From Pseudomonas sp. 31-12 (lineage in GTDB: Bacteria; Pseudomonadota; Gammaproteobacteria; Pseudomonadales; Pseudomonadaceae), in contig NZ_CP029482.1 in the NCBI RefSeq assembly GCF_003151075.1, positions 4,650,001 to 4,714,000 on the forward strand: a stretch of DNA of 64,000 bases, in the 5' to 3' direction. The notes under the pieces were generated by a model. That model was not told the DNA's origin and did not search any database. It worked only from the letters and a program-made list of their open reading frames with translations. This document shows, in pieces, positions 53,959 to 63,418 of this stretch. Both the position numbers and the translations under genes were made by a program. Numbering within the stretch: the first letter of the stretch is position 1; every line of letters starts with the position of its first letter.

Positions 53959-55136
53959 ACACCCCAGACGTATTCGTTGTCAGCGCCGCACGCACAGCCA
54001 TCGGCTCCTTTGGCGGCTCGCTCAAAGATGTCCCGCTGGCCGATCTGGCGACCACGGCCGTCAAGGCCGCCCTGGAACGCTCCGGCGTTGACCCGGCGCA
54101 AATCGGCCATCTGGTGATGGGCAACGTGATCCCGACCGAAACCCGCGATGCGTACATCTCCCGGGTCGCCGCGATGAACGCAGGCATCCCGAAGGAAACC
54201 CCCGCCTACAACGTCAACCGCCTGTGCGGTTCCGGCCTGCAAGCCATTATCAGCGCGGCCCAGACCTTGATGCTGGGCGACGCCGAGATTGCGATCGGCG
54301 CCGGTGCCGAGTCCATGAGCCGCGGCCCGTACCTGATGCCGTCCGCCCGTTGGGGTGCACGCATGGGCAATGTCCAGGCCATCGACTACATGCTGGGTAT
54401 CCTGCATGACCCGTTCCACGGCATCCACATGGGCATCACCGCCGAGAACATCGCCCAGCGCAATGGCATCACCCGCGACATGCAAGACGCCCTCGCCCTG
54501 GAAGATCAAAAGCGTGCCGCGTTCGCCATCGCTAATGGCTACTTCAGTGAGCAGATCGCGGCGGTGGAAATCCGTGGTCGCAAGGAAACGACGCTGTTCA
54601 GCATCGACGAACACCCGCGTTCCACCTCCCTGGAACAACTCGCGCAGATGAAGCCAGCGTTCAAGAGCGACGGTTCGGTCACGGCCGGTAACGCCTCGGG
54701 CCTGAACGACGGCGCCGCTGCATTGGTCATGGCAACAGGCAACGCGGTCCAGGCCAACAACCTGCGTCCACTTGCCCGCCTGGTCAGCTACGCCCATGCC
54801 GGTGTCGAGCCGGAACTGATGGGCCTGGGCCCGATTCCCGCCACGCGCCTGGCGCTCAAACGCGCAGGTCTGACGACCGCGGATATGGACGTGATCGAAG
54901 CCAACATCGCCTTCGCCGCCCAGGCCTGTGCAGTCAGTCAGGAACTGGATCTCGACCCGGCCAAGGTCAACCCGAATGGCTCGGGCATTTCCCTCGGTCA
55001 CCCGGTGGGCGCTACCGGGGCGATGATTGCCACCAAAGCCATCCACGAACTGCAGCGCATCAACGGGCGATATGCGTTGGTGACCATGTGCATTGGTGGT
55101 GGTCAGGGGATTGCGGCGATTTTTGAGCGGGTTTAA
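53955..55136 (+). CDS. Acetyl-CoA acetyltransferase / thiolase
   Basis: A 393 aa thiolase. The nucleophilic cysteine lies in [12 protein letters not shown] near residue 90. The usual NEAFA block is changed to [10 protein letters not shown], and the histidine is in [12 protein letters not shown]. The second cysteine is in CIGGGQG. The change of Asn-Glu-Ala to Glu-Ala-Asn-Ile keeps an Asn in the oxyanion region and is seen in some biosynthetic-type thiolases. It could cleave a product of the crotonase upstream. Confidence 0.88.
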   Translation: MNTPDVFVVSAARTAIGSFGGSLKDVPLADLATTAVKAALERSGVDPAQIGHLVMGNVIPTETRDAYISRVAAMNAGIPKETPAYNVNRLCGSGLQAIISAAQTLMLGDAEIAIGAGAESMSRGPYLMPSARWGARMGNVQAIDYMLGILHDPFHGIHMGITAENIAQRNGITRDMQDALALEDQKRAAFAIANGYFSEQIAAVEIRGRKETTLFSIDEHPRSTSLEQLAQMKPAFKSDGSVTAGNASGLNDGAAALVMATGNAVQANNLRPLARLVSYAHAGVEPELMGLGPIPATRLALKRAGLTTADMDVIEANIAFAAQACAVSQELDLDPAKVNPNGSGISLGHPVGATGAMIATKAIHELQRINGRYALVTMCIGGGQGIAAIFERV

Positions 55137-55364
55137 ACGTCAGTGCGACGGTGATTGAACGTCGCAGACTCCAGGTTGCAGGGCAACCCTGCAACCTCAG
55201 GCCGGATGGTATGCACTCTGATTTTTTATCAGGGCAAATGCGTCTGTTCGGTGCTGCTGTAGGTGTTGCTCGCATTGCTTAAAAAATTGGTGTCCTTGCG
55301 GTTACCGCCGACCATCTGACGACCGGATGCACAAATCATTTGCCACTAAATATTACCTACGTCA

Positions 55365-55380
55365 TATTACATGCGTAATA
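55365..55380. promoter_or_regulatory. Palindrome before the efflux operon
   Basis: TATTAC-ATGC-GTAATA is a perfect inverted repeat, with a further TATTAC at 55351-55356. It lies 30 bp before the HlyD-type gene and may be an operator. The rest of 55137-55410 shows no gene. Confidence 0.3.
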
Positions 55381-55410
55381 AAGACTCGATTCCCATAGGT
55401 ATTCATTCAA

Positions 55411-56532
55411 ATGACCAGCATGCCCAGCCTCGAATCCGACGTTGCTGTCCCGGTGAGCACACCCAAGCCTCCCCTGCTCAAACGGTTGATCCTGCTGACG
55501 GCGGCCATTGCTGCTCTGGTGTTTGCCGGGTTGTACGCGACGCACTGGTGGACAGCCGGCCGTTTTATCGAAGAAACCGACGATGCCTATATCGGCGGTG
55601 ACGTGACGGTGATCGGGCCGAAAGTCGCGGGGTACATCGAAGAAGTGCTGGTCACCGACAACCAGAAGGTCAAGGCCGGCGATGTGCTGATCCGCCTCGA
55701 CTCGCGTGACTACCGCGCCAACCTGGCCAAGGCCGAAGGTGCGGTGGCTGCCGAAGAAGCCTTGCTCGCCAACCTCGACGCCACCGAACAACTGCAACAC
55801 GCGGTGATCGGCCAGGCCCGCGCCGGCATCGATGCCGCCGGCGCCGAAACCGCGCGCTCGCGGGACGACAATGCGCGCTACAAAAAACTGGTCGGCAGCA
55901 ATGCTGTTTCGGTGGAAAGCGCCCAACGTGCCGACGCTACGTTCAAAACGGCTCAGGCGCTCAGTTCGCGGGCCCAGGCCGAGCTGCTGGCGGCGCAACG
56001 TCAGCTGAACGTGATCGCCACGCAAAAACAGCAAGCCCGCGCCGCGCTGATGCAGGCCCACGCCGAACGTGATCTGGCGCAATTGAACGTCAGTTACACC
56101 GAACTGAAGGCGCCGGTGGACGGTGTGATCGGCAATCGCCGGGCACGAACCGGAGCCTACGCACAGGCCGGTTCGCAACTGCTGTCGGTGGTGCCTTCCA
56201 GTGGATTATGGGTCGATGCCAACTTCAAGGAAGATCAACTGGCGCGCATGATTCCGGGTCAACGGGTGGTCATTCATGCCGACGTGCTGTCCGGGCAGGA
56301 ATTCCACGGGCATCTGGGCAGCCTCGCCCCGGCCAGTGGCTCGCAGTTCAGCGTGCTGCCACCGGAAAACGCCACCGGCAACTTCACTAAAATCGTTCAG
56401 CGTGTGCCGGTGAGAATCATCCTTGATCCCGCCGATGGCGTACTCGGTCACTTGCGTCCGGGCCTGTCGGTGACCGCCGAAGTGGACACCCGCAAAGACC
56501 CCGAATCCCCGGCCGTGGCCAGCGCGCCATGA
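55411..56532 (+). CDS. emrA: HlyD/EmrA-type membrane fusion protein
   Basis: A 373 aa periplasmic adaptor anchored by one N-terminal membrane segment (about 22-42, LILLTAAIAALVFAGLYATH). Biotinyl-lipoyl-like halves are seen in VTVIGPKVAGYIEEVLV and LNVSYTELKAPVDGVIGNR, flanking a coiled-coil region rich in Ala, Glu and Gln (about 110-220). It connects the inner-membrane carrier to an outer-membrane channel. Its last 4 bp overlap the emrB-like start. Confidence 0.88.
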   Translation: MTSMPSLESDVAVPVSTPKPPLLKRLILLTAAIAALVFAGLYATHWWTAGRFIEETDDAYIGGDVTVIGPKVAGYIEEVLVTDNQKVKAGDVLIRLDSRDYRANLAKAEGAVAAEEALLANLDATEQLQHAVIGQARAGIDAAGAETARSRDDNARYKKLVGSNAVSVESAQRADATFKTAQALSSRAQAELLAAQRQLNVIATQKQQARAALMQAHAERDLAQLNVSYTELKAPVDGVIGNRRARTGAYAQAGSQLLSVVPSSGLWVDANFKEDQLARMIPGQRVVIHADVLSGQEFHGHLGSLAPASGSQFSVLPPENATGNFTKIVQRVPVRIILDPADGVLGHLRPGLSVTAEVDTRKDPESPAVASAP

Positions 56533-58121
56533 GTCGCGCCCTCGCCGCCCCTGCGCAACCGTTCAATGCTGCCAGCATGGCGACGGCGACCAAAGTCTTC
56601 GCCTTCGCCACCATGTGCATCGGCATGTTCATTGCGCTGCTGGACATCCAGATCGTCTCCGCCTCGTTGCGTGACATCGGCGGTGGACTCTCGGCCGGCA
56701 CCGATGAAACGGCATGGGTGCAAACCAGTTACCTGATCGCCGAGATCATCGTGATCCCGTTATCCGGCTGGTTGTCGCGGGTGTTCTCGACGCGCTGGCT
56801 GTTTTGCGCTTCCGCGGTGGGCTTCACCTTGGCCAGCCTGCTCTGCGGTGCGGCCTGGAACATCCAGAGCATGATCGCCTTCCGTGCCCTGCAAGGCTTT
56901 CTCGGTGGTTCGATGATCCCGCTGGTGTTCACCACCGCGTTCTTTTTCTTCACCGGCAAACAACGGGTGATCGCGGCGGCAACCATCGGCGCGGTGGCTT
57001 CGCTGGCTCCGACTCTGGGGCCGGTGATTGGTGGCTGGATCACCGACATTTCGTCCTGGCACTGGCTGTTCTACATCAACCTGGTGCCGGGGATTTTCGT
57101 CGCCGTGGCGGTGCCGATGCTGGTGAAAATCGACCAGCCGGAACTGTTGCTGCTCAAAGGCGCCGACTACTTGAGCATGGTGTTCATGGCGCTGTTTCTC
57201 GGCTGCCTGGAATACACCCTCGAAGAAGGCCCGCGCTGGAACTGGTTCAGCGACAGCACGATTCTGACCACGGCGTGGATCAGCGGCCTCGCCGGCCTGG
57301 CCTTCATCGGCCGAACCTTGCACGTGGCCAACCCGATCGTCGATTTGCGCGCCTTGAAGGATCGCAACTTCGCCCTCGGCTGTTTCTTTTCATTCGTCAC
57401 CGGGATTGGCCTGTTCGCCACGATTTACCTGACGCCGCTGTTCCTCGGCCGGGTGCGCGGCTACAGCGCACTGGACATTGGTCTGGCGGTTTTCTCCACC
57501 GGGGTGTTCCAGATCATGGCGATTCCGCTGTACGCCTTTCTGGCCAATCGCATCGACTTGCGCTGGATCATGATGACCGGCCTTGGGCTGTTCGCGCTGT
57601 CGATGTGGGATTTCAGCCCGATCACCCATGACTGGGGGGCTAAAGAATTGATGCTGCCGCAAGCCTTGCGCGGGATTGCCCAGCAACTGGCGGTGCCGCC
57701 AGCGGTGACATTGACCCTCGGCGGACTGGCGCCGGCGCGGCTCAAACATGCTTCGGGATTGTTCAACCTGATGCGGAACCTGGGAGGCGCCATCGGCATC
57801 GCCGCGTGTGCGACCATTCTCAACGACCGCACCAACCTGCACTTCACTCGGTTGGCAGAACACCTGAACAGCACCAACGAAGCGCTGAACCAATGGCTGT
57901 CCCAGGTCGGCAACAACTTCGCGACCCTCGGCCAGAGCGGTGACGCCGGCGTCACCGCCAGCCTGCATCAACTGTGGCTGCTGACCTACCGCGAAGCCCA
58001 GACCCAGACCTACGGTGACGCGTTTCTGATGATCATGGTCTGCTTCATCATTGCCACGGCAATGGTGCCCTTGATGCGCAAGGTGCAACCACCGGCCGCG
58101 CCGTCAGCGGATGCTCACTGA
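56529..58121 (+). CDS. emrB: EmrB-type DHA2 multidrug efflux MFS transporter
   Basis: A 530 aa inner-membrane drug:proton antiporter with 14 hydrophobic segments. Typical motifs are LLDIQIVSASLRDIGGGLS (motif D1 region), GWLSRVFSTRWLF and LGPVIGGWITDISSWHWLF (motif C). It extrudes toxic compounds with the EmrA-like adaptor. Translation is coupled to emrA. No outer-membrane factor gene or regulator is adjacent. Confidence 0.92.
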   Translation: MSRALAAPAQPFNAASMATATKVFAFATMCIGMFIALLDIQIVSASLRDIGGGLSAGTDETAWVQTSYLIAEIIVIPLSGWLSRVFSTRWLFCASAVGFTLASLLCGAAWNIQSMIAFRALQGFLGGSMIPLVFTTAFFFFTGKQRVIAAATIGAVASLAPTLGPVIGGWITDISSWHWLFYINLVPGIFVAVAVPMLVKIDQPELLLLKGADYLSMVFMALFLGCLEYTLEEGPRWNWFSDSTILTTAWISGLAGLAFIGRTLHVANPIVDLRALKDRNFALGCFFSFVTGIGLFATIYLTPLFLGRVRGYSALDIGLAVFSTGVFQIMAIPLYAFLANRIDLRWIMMTGLGLFALSMWDFSPITHDWGAKELMLPQALRGIAQQLAVPPAVTLTLGGLAPARLKHASGLFNLMRNLGGAIGIAACATILNDRTNLHFTRLAEHLNSTNEALNQWLSQVGNNFATLGQSGDAGVTASLHQLWLLTYREAQTQTYGDAFLMIMVCFIIATAMVPLMRKVQPPAAPSADAH

Positions 58122-58562
58122 TCAGGCTTGAGGCATTTTGCGGAACCCCACCGCCAGACGATTCCAGGCGTTGATCGTGGTAATGGCCACGGTCAGGTCG
58201 ACCAGTTCCTTCGGGCTGAATTCGGACGCTGCCAGTTCGTAGTCCTCATCCGGGGCGTGGGTCTGGCTCAGCAGGGTCAAGGATTCAGTCCACGCCAGCG
58301 CCGCACGTTCACGTGGGGTGAAGAACGGCGTTTCACGCCACGCCGACAGCGTGTACAGACGGCGCTGGTCTTCACCGCCCTTGCGGGCATCGGCGCTGTG
58401 CATATCCAGGCAGAAGGCGCAGCCGTTGATTTGCGAGGTGCGCAGCTTGACCAGTTCGATCAGGGTCTTTTCCAGCGGCAGCTTCGAAACAGCGCCTTCC
58501 AGCGCGATCATGGCTTTGAGGGCGTCTGGGGAAGCGGTGTAGAAATCGAGACGAGGTTTCAT
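58122..58562 (-). CDS. AhpD-like / carboxymuconolactone decarboxylase family protein
   Basis: A 146 aa protein of the alkylhydroperoxidase-like family. The redox motif CAFCLDMH matches the CxxCxxxH signature of AhpD proteins. The following helices (SADARKGGEDQRRLYTLSAWRETPFFTPRERAALAWTE) are typical. It probably reduces peroxides or a partner disulfide. The start at 58562 has GGAG upstream. It is convergent with emrB, with adjacent stops. Confidence 0.85.
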   Translation of the reverse strand: MKPRLDFYTASPDALKAMIALEGAVSKLPLEKTLIELVKLRTSQINGCAFCLDMHSADARKGGEDQRRLYTLSAWRETPFFTPRERAALAWTESLTLLSQTHAPDEDYELAASEFSPKELVDLTVAITTINAWNRLAVGFRKMPQA

Positions 58563-58727
58563 GGTGGACTCCAATAGCAAATGGGGGGGGGTGGAGCTAC
58601 GTTATTCCTGACGACGCCGCCGACAAATAGCCAATATTTCAGAAGTCGAGGAGGCCATTGACAGGGCCGATCAAAAAGACAATTGCCAGCGCTCGTTGAG
58701 CGCCGCCAGAATGCGATCAATTCTTAG

Positions 58728-59084
58728 TTGCACCCAGATCAGGAAGCCCGCAACAACGGCAACCGCGCGGTCGGCGTGCCGCGCTTTCAGCTCAACGTCG
58801 GGGCGGATTGGGACGTGCCGGGGATCGAAGGCGCAGCGTTCAGTGCGCGGATGTTGCGCACGGGTGGGCAGTATTTGAATGCCGCCAACACCCAAAGCAT
58901 TCCGGCGTGGAATCGTTTTGATGTGGGTTCGCGGTATGCCTTTACGCTCGATGACAAGGACATCGCCTTGCGCGCCAATCTGGAGAACGTGGCGAACAAG
59001 GCTTATTGGGCGTCGGCCAATGGTGGGTGTTTGACCCAAGGGACGCCGCGGACGTTGAAGGTGTCGGCGACTCTGGATTTCTGA
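58728..59084 (+). pseudogene. C-terminal remnant of a TonB-dependent siderophore receptor
   Basis: About 110 codons read as the last barrel strands of a siderophore receptor: VPRFQLNVGADWDVPGIEG, AWNRFDVGSRYAFTLDDKD, LRANLENVANKAYWAS and the final VSATLDF. No signal peptide, plug or earlier strands are found in the preceding sequence, which is short and contains another gene's relic on the minus strand (ending RILAALNERWQLSF, 58671-58712). It is therefore a decayed gene end. Confidence 0.8.
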
Positions 59085-59115
59085 TCTGAATGCTTTGTTG
59101 ACTCTGCAATCGCTA

Positions 59116-59177
59116 TCGCGGGCAAGCCCGCTCCCACAGGGTTCGGTGATCACCTGTGGGAGCGGGCTTGCCCGCGA
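59116..59177. repeat. REP doublet (REPIN)
   Basis: Arms TCGCGGGCAAGCCCGCTCCC and its complement, just after the receptor remnant. Confidence 0.85.
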
Positions 59178-59206
59178 ACCGCGCAGCGGCCATCCACCCG
59201 AAATCG

Positions 59207-60649
59207 CTAAGCCCGACTCCGCAACCAGCGCAAAAACCCTTTCTTCTCCACCACCTTCGGCACGTCCTGGGTCAACGACTGCGCCTTGTGCAAGCGGAAA
59301 TCCAGCAACGCCTTCATCGCTTCGCTAATGTCATGCCGCGCATCCAGGCACGGTTTGAGGTAGTCCTTCTCGATGCGATACAAGCTGCAGGGAGTCTTGG
59401 CGGTGAACTCTGCCGGCAGCGCGGTATCGGACAAAATCCCGCCCTCACCGATCACCTCGCCCGGCCCCATGCGCCCGGATTCAAACTTGACCCCGCCGCG
59501 GCTCAACTGCACCGAGACCACGCCCGATTCGATGATGAACAGGTGATCGCTGACCTCCCCCGCCGGCAGGATCATGTCACCGGCGCGGAAGGTTTGCAGG
59601 GTCATGTTCTGGCTGAAGGTTTCTTTCTCTTCCTGACGCAGGGTCGAGAAAATGTTCGAGCTGTCCAGCAACGCCCGGGGCCGTGACAGGCCGACAGGTG
59701 CGTTGGATTCGACGTTCGACAACAGGCTGACGCCGGATGCCTGCAAGTGCCGGTACGCGAGGTCGAACAGCAGATTGCGGACCATGCGTTTCTGATCCAT
59801 CGAGACCACGAAACCGCTGATTTCGTACTCCACACCACTGGCGCTGGAGCCTTTCAACGCCACACTTGGCGCCGGTTTGTTCAGCAGATAACGGCAACCC
59901 TGCATCGCCCGCTCCAGCGCGTCGAGCACCGTTTGCGGGCGCGCGTGCGGGCTCAGTTGCAGGCTGATCGAAACGCCGAACATATCGCTGGGGCGGCTGA
60001 AATTGATGATCTTGGCCTTGGCCGCCAGCGAGTTGGGGATCACCGCCATGCTGCCTTGGGAGGTTTGCAGGCGCGTGGCCCGCCAGTCAATGTCGGTGAC
60101 CCGGCCTTCAGTGCCGTCGATGGAGATCCAGTCATCCAGTTGGTAGGGTTTGGTGGTGTTGAGGACGATCCCGGAAAACACGTCGCTGAGGGTGCTTTGC
60201 AAGGCCAGGCCGACGATGATCGCCAACGCACCCGAGGTGGCGAGCACGCCTTTGACCGGCAATTCGAGCACGTAGGCCAGAGCGGCAATGACCGCGATCA
60301 GGAAGATCACCGCACCCAGCAGATCCTGCAACAACCGCCCGGTGTGCCCGACCCGCTGCATCATCAGCGCACCGATCAGCACCGTCAATGTGCGCGCGGC
60401 GAACAGCCACCAGCCAATCTGCAACCCCGTGGCCGCCAGGTGCAGCGGCACGTTATCGACCCAGGGTGCCGGCTCCAGCGGGTTCATGCCTTCGTTGAAC
60501 AGCAGGACGCTGAACAATGCAAAAATCACCAGCCGCACGACCAATTTCCAGTTGCTGCCATTGGCACTGATCAAGCGCCACAATCCGAGATCGATCAGGA
60601 CCAGGACCAGCGCGCTGATCAAGGGGTGATTGGTAAGCAGTGACAGCAT
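59207..60649 (-). CDS. MscS-type mechanosensitive channel with cyclic nucleotide-binding domain
   Basis: A 480 aa inner-membrane channel. About four or five membrane segments occupy residues 1-150. The MscS pore and beta domain follow (LALQSTLSDVFSGIVLNTTKPYQLDDWI). A C-terminal cNMP-binding domain (about 325-440) shows FRAGDMILPAGEVSDHLFIIESGVV and GPGEVIGEGGILSDTALPAEF. Such fused channels are thought to be gated or tuned by cyclic nucleotides. The ATG at 60649 is preferred over the TTG just upstream. Confidence 0.88.
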   Translation of the reverse strand: MLSLLTNHPLISALVLVLIDLGLWRLISANGSNWKLVVRLVIFALFSVLLFNEGMNPLEPAPWVDNVPLHLAATGLQIGWWLFAARTLTVLIGALMMQRVGHTGRLLQDLLGAVIFLIAVIAALAYVLELPVKGVLATSGALAIIVGLALQSTLSDVFSGIVLNTTKPYQLDDWISIDGTEGRVTDIDWRATRLQTSQGSMAVIPNSLAAKAKIINFSRPSDMFGVSISLQLSPHARPQTVLDALERAMQGCRYLLNKPAPSVALKGSSASGVEYEISGFVVSMDQKRMVRNLLFDLAYRHLQASGVSLLSNVESNAPVGLSRPRALLDSSNIFSTLRQEEKETFSQNMTLQTFRAGDMILPAGEVSDHLFIIESGVVSVQLSRGGVKFESGRMGPGEVIGEGGILSDTALPAEFTAKTPCSLYRIEKDYLKPCLDARHDISEAMKALLDFRLHKAQSLTQDVPKVVEKKGFLRWLRSRA

Positions 60650-60746
60650 CAAGCGACTCCAGCGAAGGCCAATGGCGCGAAGATCTCACACATTGGGCAC
60701 AGTGTAGGAGTGTTTGATGCTGGGTTCTGGCAGCACAACAATAAGT

Positions 60747-61613
60747 TCAATCGCTCATCTGGCCGAAAAGGCCGGACTGGAAGTCGGCAAAGGCCTGATG
60801 AATCTCTTGCTCGCTGTTCATCACGAACGGGCCGTGACCAACAATCGGTTCGTCGATCGGCTCACCGCTGAGCAGCAACACCACGGCATCGTCATTGGCT
60901 TCCAGGCTGAGGTGATGGCCATCGCGTTCGAACAATGCCAACTGCCCTTCGCGCACCAGCTCCAGACCGTTGACCTCAACCGTGCCGCGCAGCACCACCA
61001 CCGCGGTGTTGCGACCTTCATGCAGATCGAGGGTCAACAACTTGCCGCCGTTGAGGTGCAGGTCCCATACATCGATGGGCGTAAACGTGCGCGCTGGACC
61101 GGTATGACCCTCAAACTCGCCAGCGATCAGGCGCAGGCTGCCGGCCTGGTCCTTGAGCGGGAGGCTCGGGATGTCGCCATCGAGAATCGTCTGGTAACCG
61201 GCATCGGCCATTTTGTCCCGGGCCGGCAGGCTGACCCACAGCTGCACCATTTCCAGGGTGCCGCCGCGCTTGGCGAAGCCTTCGGAATGGAATTCCTCAT
61301 GAAGGATCCCCGAGGCCGCTGTCATCCATTGCACATCGCCGGGGCCAATCTTGCCGCCGCTGCCGGTGGAGTCGCGGTGCTCCACTTCGCCTTTGTAAAC
61401 GATCGTCACGGTTTCGAAGCCGCGATGTGGATGCTGCCCCACACCACGACGCTCGGTGGTCGGGGTAAATTCGGCAGGGCCTGCGTGATCGAGCAGCAAG
61501 AACGGGCTGATGTGTTTACCCAGGTTGTCGTAGGAAAACAGCGTACGAACCGGAAAACCGTCGCCGACCCAGTGGGTCCGCGGGCTGGTGTAAATCCCGA
61601 TGATATTTTTCAT
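60747..61613 (-). CDS. Pirin family protein
   Basis: A 288 aa bicupin. Metal ligands of the N-terminal cupin lie in QHPHRGFETVTIVYKGEVEHRDS and WMTAASGILHEEFH. The C-terminal pirin domain follows (ALFERDGHHLSLEANDDAVVLLLSGEP). Bacterial pirins can act as quercetin dioxygenases or as modulators of metabolic enzymes. The ATG at 61613 has GACAGGATG context; upstream in-frame residues are unlikely to be coding. Confidence 0.88.
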   Translation of the reverse strand: MKNIIGIYTSPRTHWVGDGFPVRTLFSYDNLGKHISPFLLLDHAGPAEFTPTTERRGVGQHPHRGFETVTIVYKGEVEHRDSTGSGGKIGPGDVQWMTAASGILHEEFHSEGFAKRGGTLEMVQLWVSLPARDKMADAGYQTILDGDIPSLPLKDQAGSLRLIAGEFEGHTGPARTFTPIDVWDLHLNGGKLLTLDLHEGRNTAVVVLRGTVEVNGLELVREGQLALFERDGHHLSLEANDDAVVLLLSGEPIDEPIVGHGPFVMNSEQEIHQAFADFQSGLFGQMSD

Positions 61614-61838
61614 CCTGTCTCCAAATTCGTGGTTTGACGCGATGGACACAGCTTAAAACCGAACCCAATGATGCACTAGACCGCAAAAATCAACCTCAGC
61701 GTCCTATCTGGAGAACAATGGTGAAGGTTTCCTCATTGCTTGAGGAGACGACACACGGGGCTGGCGGAGTTTTTATTTCGGACATAATATTGATCAAAAT
61801 TACAACCATAATATCCGCTTCCGCCTGAGGACCTCATC

Positions 61839-62378
61839 ATGCAAAGCCCCAACCGCGACGCCACCCTCGCCCAATGGATCGCCCAGGAACAGGCCATACG
61901 CTCGCGTCTTGCCGGACCGGGCAGCCTGTCGATGGCCGAGGTCAGTGCGCTGTCGCCCGCCGAGTTTTTCGAGGGTATCGGCGACGGTGCACTGCCTTCA
62001 CCGCCCATCGGCGCCTTGATGGATTTCATCCCCATCGAATGGTCGGCCGGGCTGTTCATTTTCCAGGGCACCCCGGATTCGCGGCATTACAACCCGCTGG
62101 GCAGGGTGCATGGCGGCTATGCCGCGACTTTGTTGGATTCGTGCATGGGCTGCGCGATTCATACGCAGCTGAAAAAGGGCCAGGGGTATACGACGCTGGA
62201 TTTGCGCATCAGCTACGTCCGCGCATTGACCGGTGCCAGCGGGCCGGTGCGGGCCGAAGGCAAAATTGTGCATCTGGGCCGTTCCACCGCGCTGGCCGAG
62301 GGGCGGATTTACGATGTGGATGGGCGGTTGTATGCGACCGGGTCAACCACTTGCATGATTCTTGAGGCTCGGGGGTAA
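61839..62378 (+). CDS. Hotdog-fold thioesterase (PaaI-like)
   Basis: A 179 aa acyl-CoA thioesterase-like protein. The hotdog motif VHGGYAATLLDSCMGCAIHT carries the catalytic Asp, and YTTLDLRISYVRALT is the central strand. The first 55 residues form an extension not needed for the fold. The start at 61839 has CTGAGGACC upstream. Two CATAATAT direct repeats (61783 and 61807) lie in its promoter region. Divergent from pirin. Substrate unknown. Confidence 0.8.
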   Translation: MQSPNRDATLAQWIAQEQAIRSRLAGPGSLSMAEVSALSPAEFFEGIGDGALPSPPIGALMDFIPIEWSAGLFIFQGTPDSRHYNPLGRVHGGYAATLLDSCMGCAIHTQLKKGQGYTTLDLRISYVRALTGASGPVRAEGKIVHLGRSTALAEGRIYDVDGRLYATGSTTCMILEARG

Positions 62379-62400
62379 GTTCCGAGACCGAGTCGGGGCC

Positions 62401-62467
62401 TTCGCGGGCAAACCTCGCTCCTACAAACGCAACGCCGCCCCCTGTAGGAGCGAGGCTTGCCCGCGAA
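62401..62467. repeat. REP doublet (REPIN), GTAGGAGC variant
   Basis: Arms TTCGCGGGCAAACCTCGCTC and its near complement, with TGTAGGAGCG replacing the usual TGTGGGAGCG. Confidence 0.8.
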
Positions 62468-62614
62468 GACGGCAGACCAGACACCCTCAATCCCCCAGGC
62501 TGCCCCACGATTCATGACTTGCGGTAAACAGTGCTTTGCCCATCCAGCGGTTTTTCCCAGGGAGGCACGCGGGGATACTCCTGCCCATTCCCCCTGCAAC
62601 CCCTGGAGTCATTG

Positions 62615-63418
62615 ATGTCTATTCCCGCATTCGGTCTCGGAACCTTTCGCTTGCAAGGCCAGGTGGTCATCGATTCGGTGAGCACCGGCCTGGAGCTGGG
62701 CTACCGGGTGATCGACACCGCACAAATCTATGAAAACGAAGCCGAGGTCGGCGAAGCCATCGCCGCCAGCGGCATCGCCCGTGAAGAGCTGTTCATCACC
62801 AGCAAAATCTGGGTCGCCAATTTCGCCAAGGACCGGCTGATCGACAGCCTCCAAGAGAGCCTGCGCAAACTGCAGACCGACTACCTGGACCTGACGCTGA
62901 TCCACTGGCCGTCCCCGGAAGATCAAGTGCCGGTCGAAGAATTCATGGGCGCCTTACTCGAAGCTAAACGCCAGGGCCTGACCCGGCAGATTGGTGTGTC
63001 CAACTTCACCATCGACCTGATGCAACAGGCGATTGCGGCGGTCGGTGCCGAGCACATCGCGACCAACCAGATCGAACTGCACCCGTACCTGCAAAACCGC
63101 AAAGTCGTTGAGTTTGCTCAGCGTCAGGGCATCCAGATCACGTCCTACATGACCCTGGCCTACGGCGAAGTGTTGAAAGACCCGGTCATCCAGCAAATCG
63201 CCGATCGACTGCGGGCAACCCCGGCCCAAGTCACGCTGGCCTGGGCCATGCAACTGGGCTACGCGGTCATCCCCTCTTCCACCAAACGCGCCAACCTGCA
63301 AAGCAATCTGCAAGCCTGCGCCCTGCAGTTGAGCGAAGCCGACATGGCGTTGATCGCCAGCCTGGAACGCGGCCATCGTTTGACCAGCCCCAAAGGCATC
63401 GCGCCGCACTGGGATTAA
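62615..63418 (+). CDS. dkgB: 2,5-diketo-D-gluconate reductase B (aldo/keto reductase)
   Basis: A 267 aa aldo/keto reductase. The N-terminus is [13 protein letters not shown]. The catalytic Asp and Tyr are in [14 protein letters not shown], the Lys in [10 protein letters not shown], and the His in LTLIHWPSP. The cofactor-binding [14 protein letters not shown] follows near the end. DkgB enzymes reduce 2,5-diketo-D-gluconate and methylglyoxal with NADPH. The ATG at 62615 has CTGGAG upstream. Its stop overlaps the stop of the convergent kinase gene within TTAA (63415-63418). Confidence 0.92.
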   Translation: MSIPAFGLGTFRLQGQVVIDSVSTGLELGYRVIDTAQIYENEAEVGEAIAASGIAREELFITSKIWVANFAKDRLIDSLQESLRKLQTDYLDLTLIHWPSPEDQVPVEEFMGALLEAKRQGLTRQIGVSNFTIDLMQQAIAAVGAEHIATNQIELHPYLQNRKVVEFAQRQGIQITSYMTLAYGEVLKDPVIQQIADRLRATPAQVTLAWAMQLGYAVIPSSTKRANLQSNLQACALQLSEADMALIASLERGHRLTSPKGIAPHWD

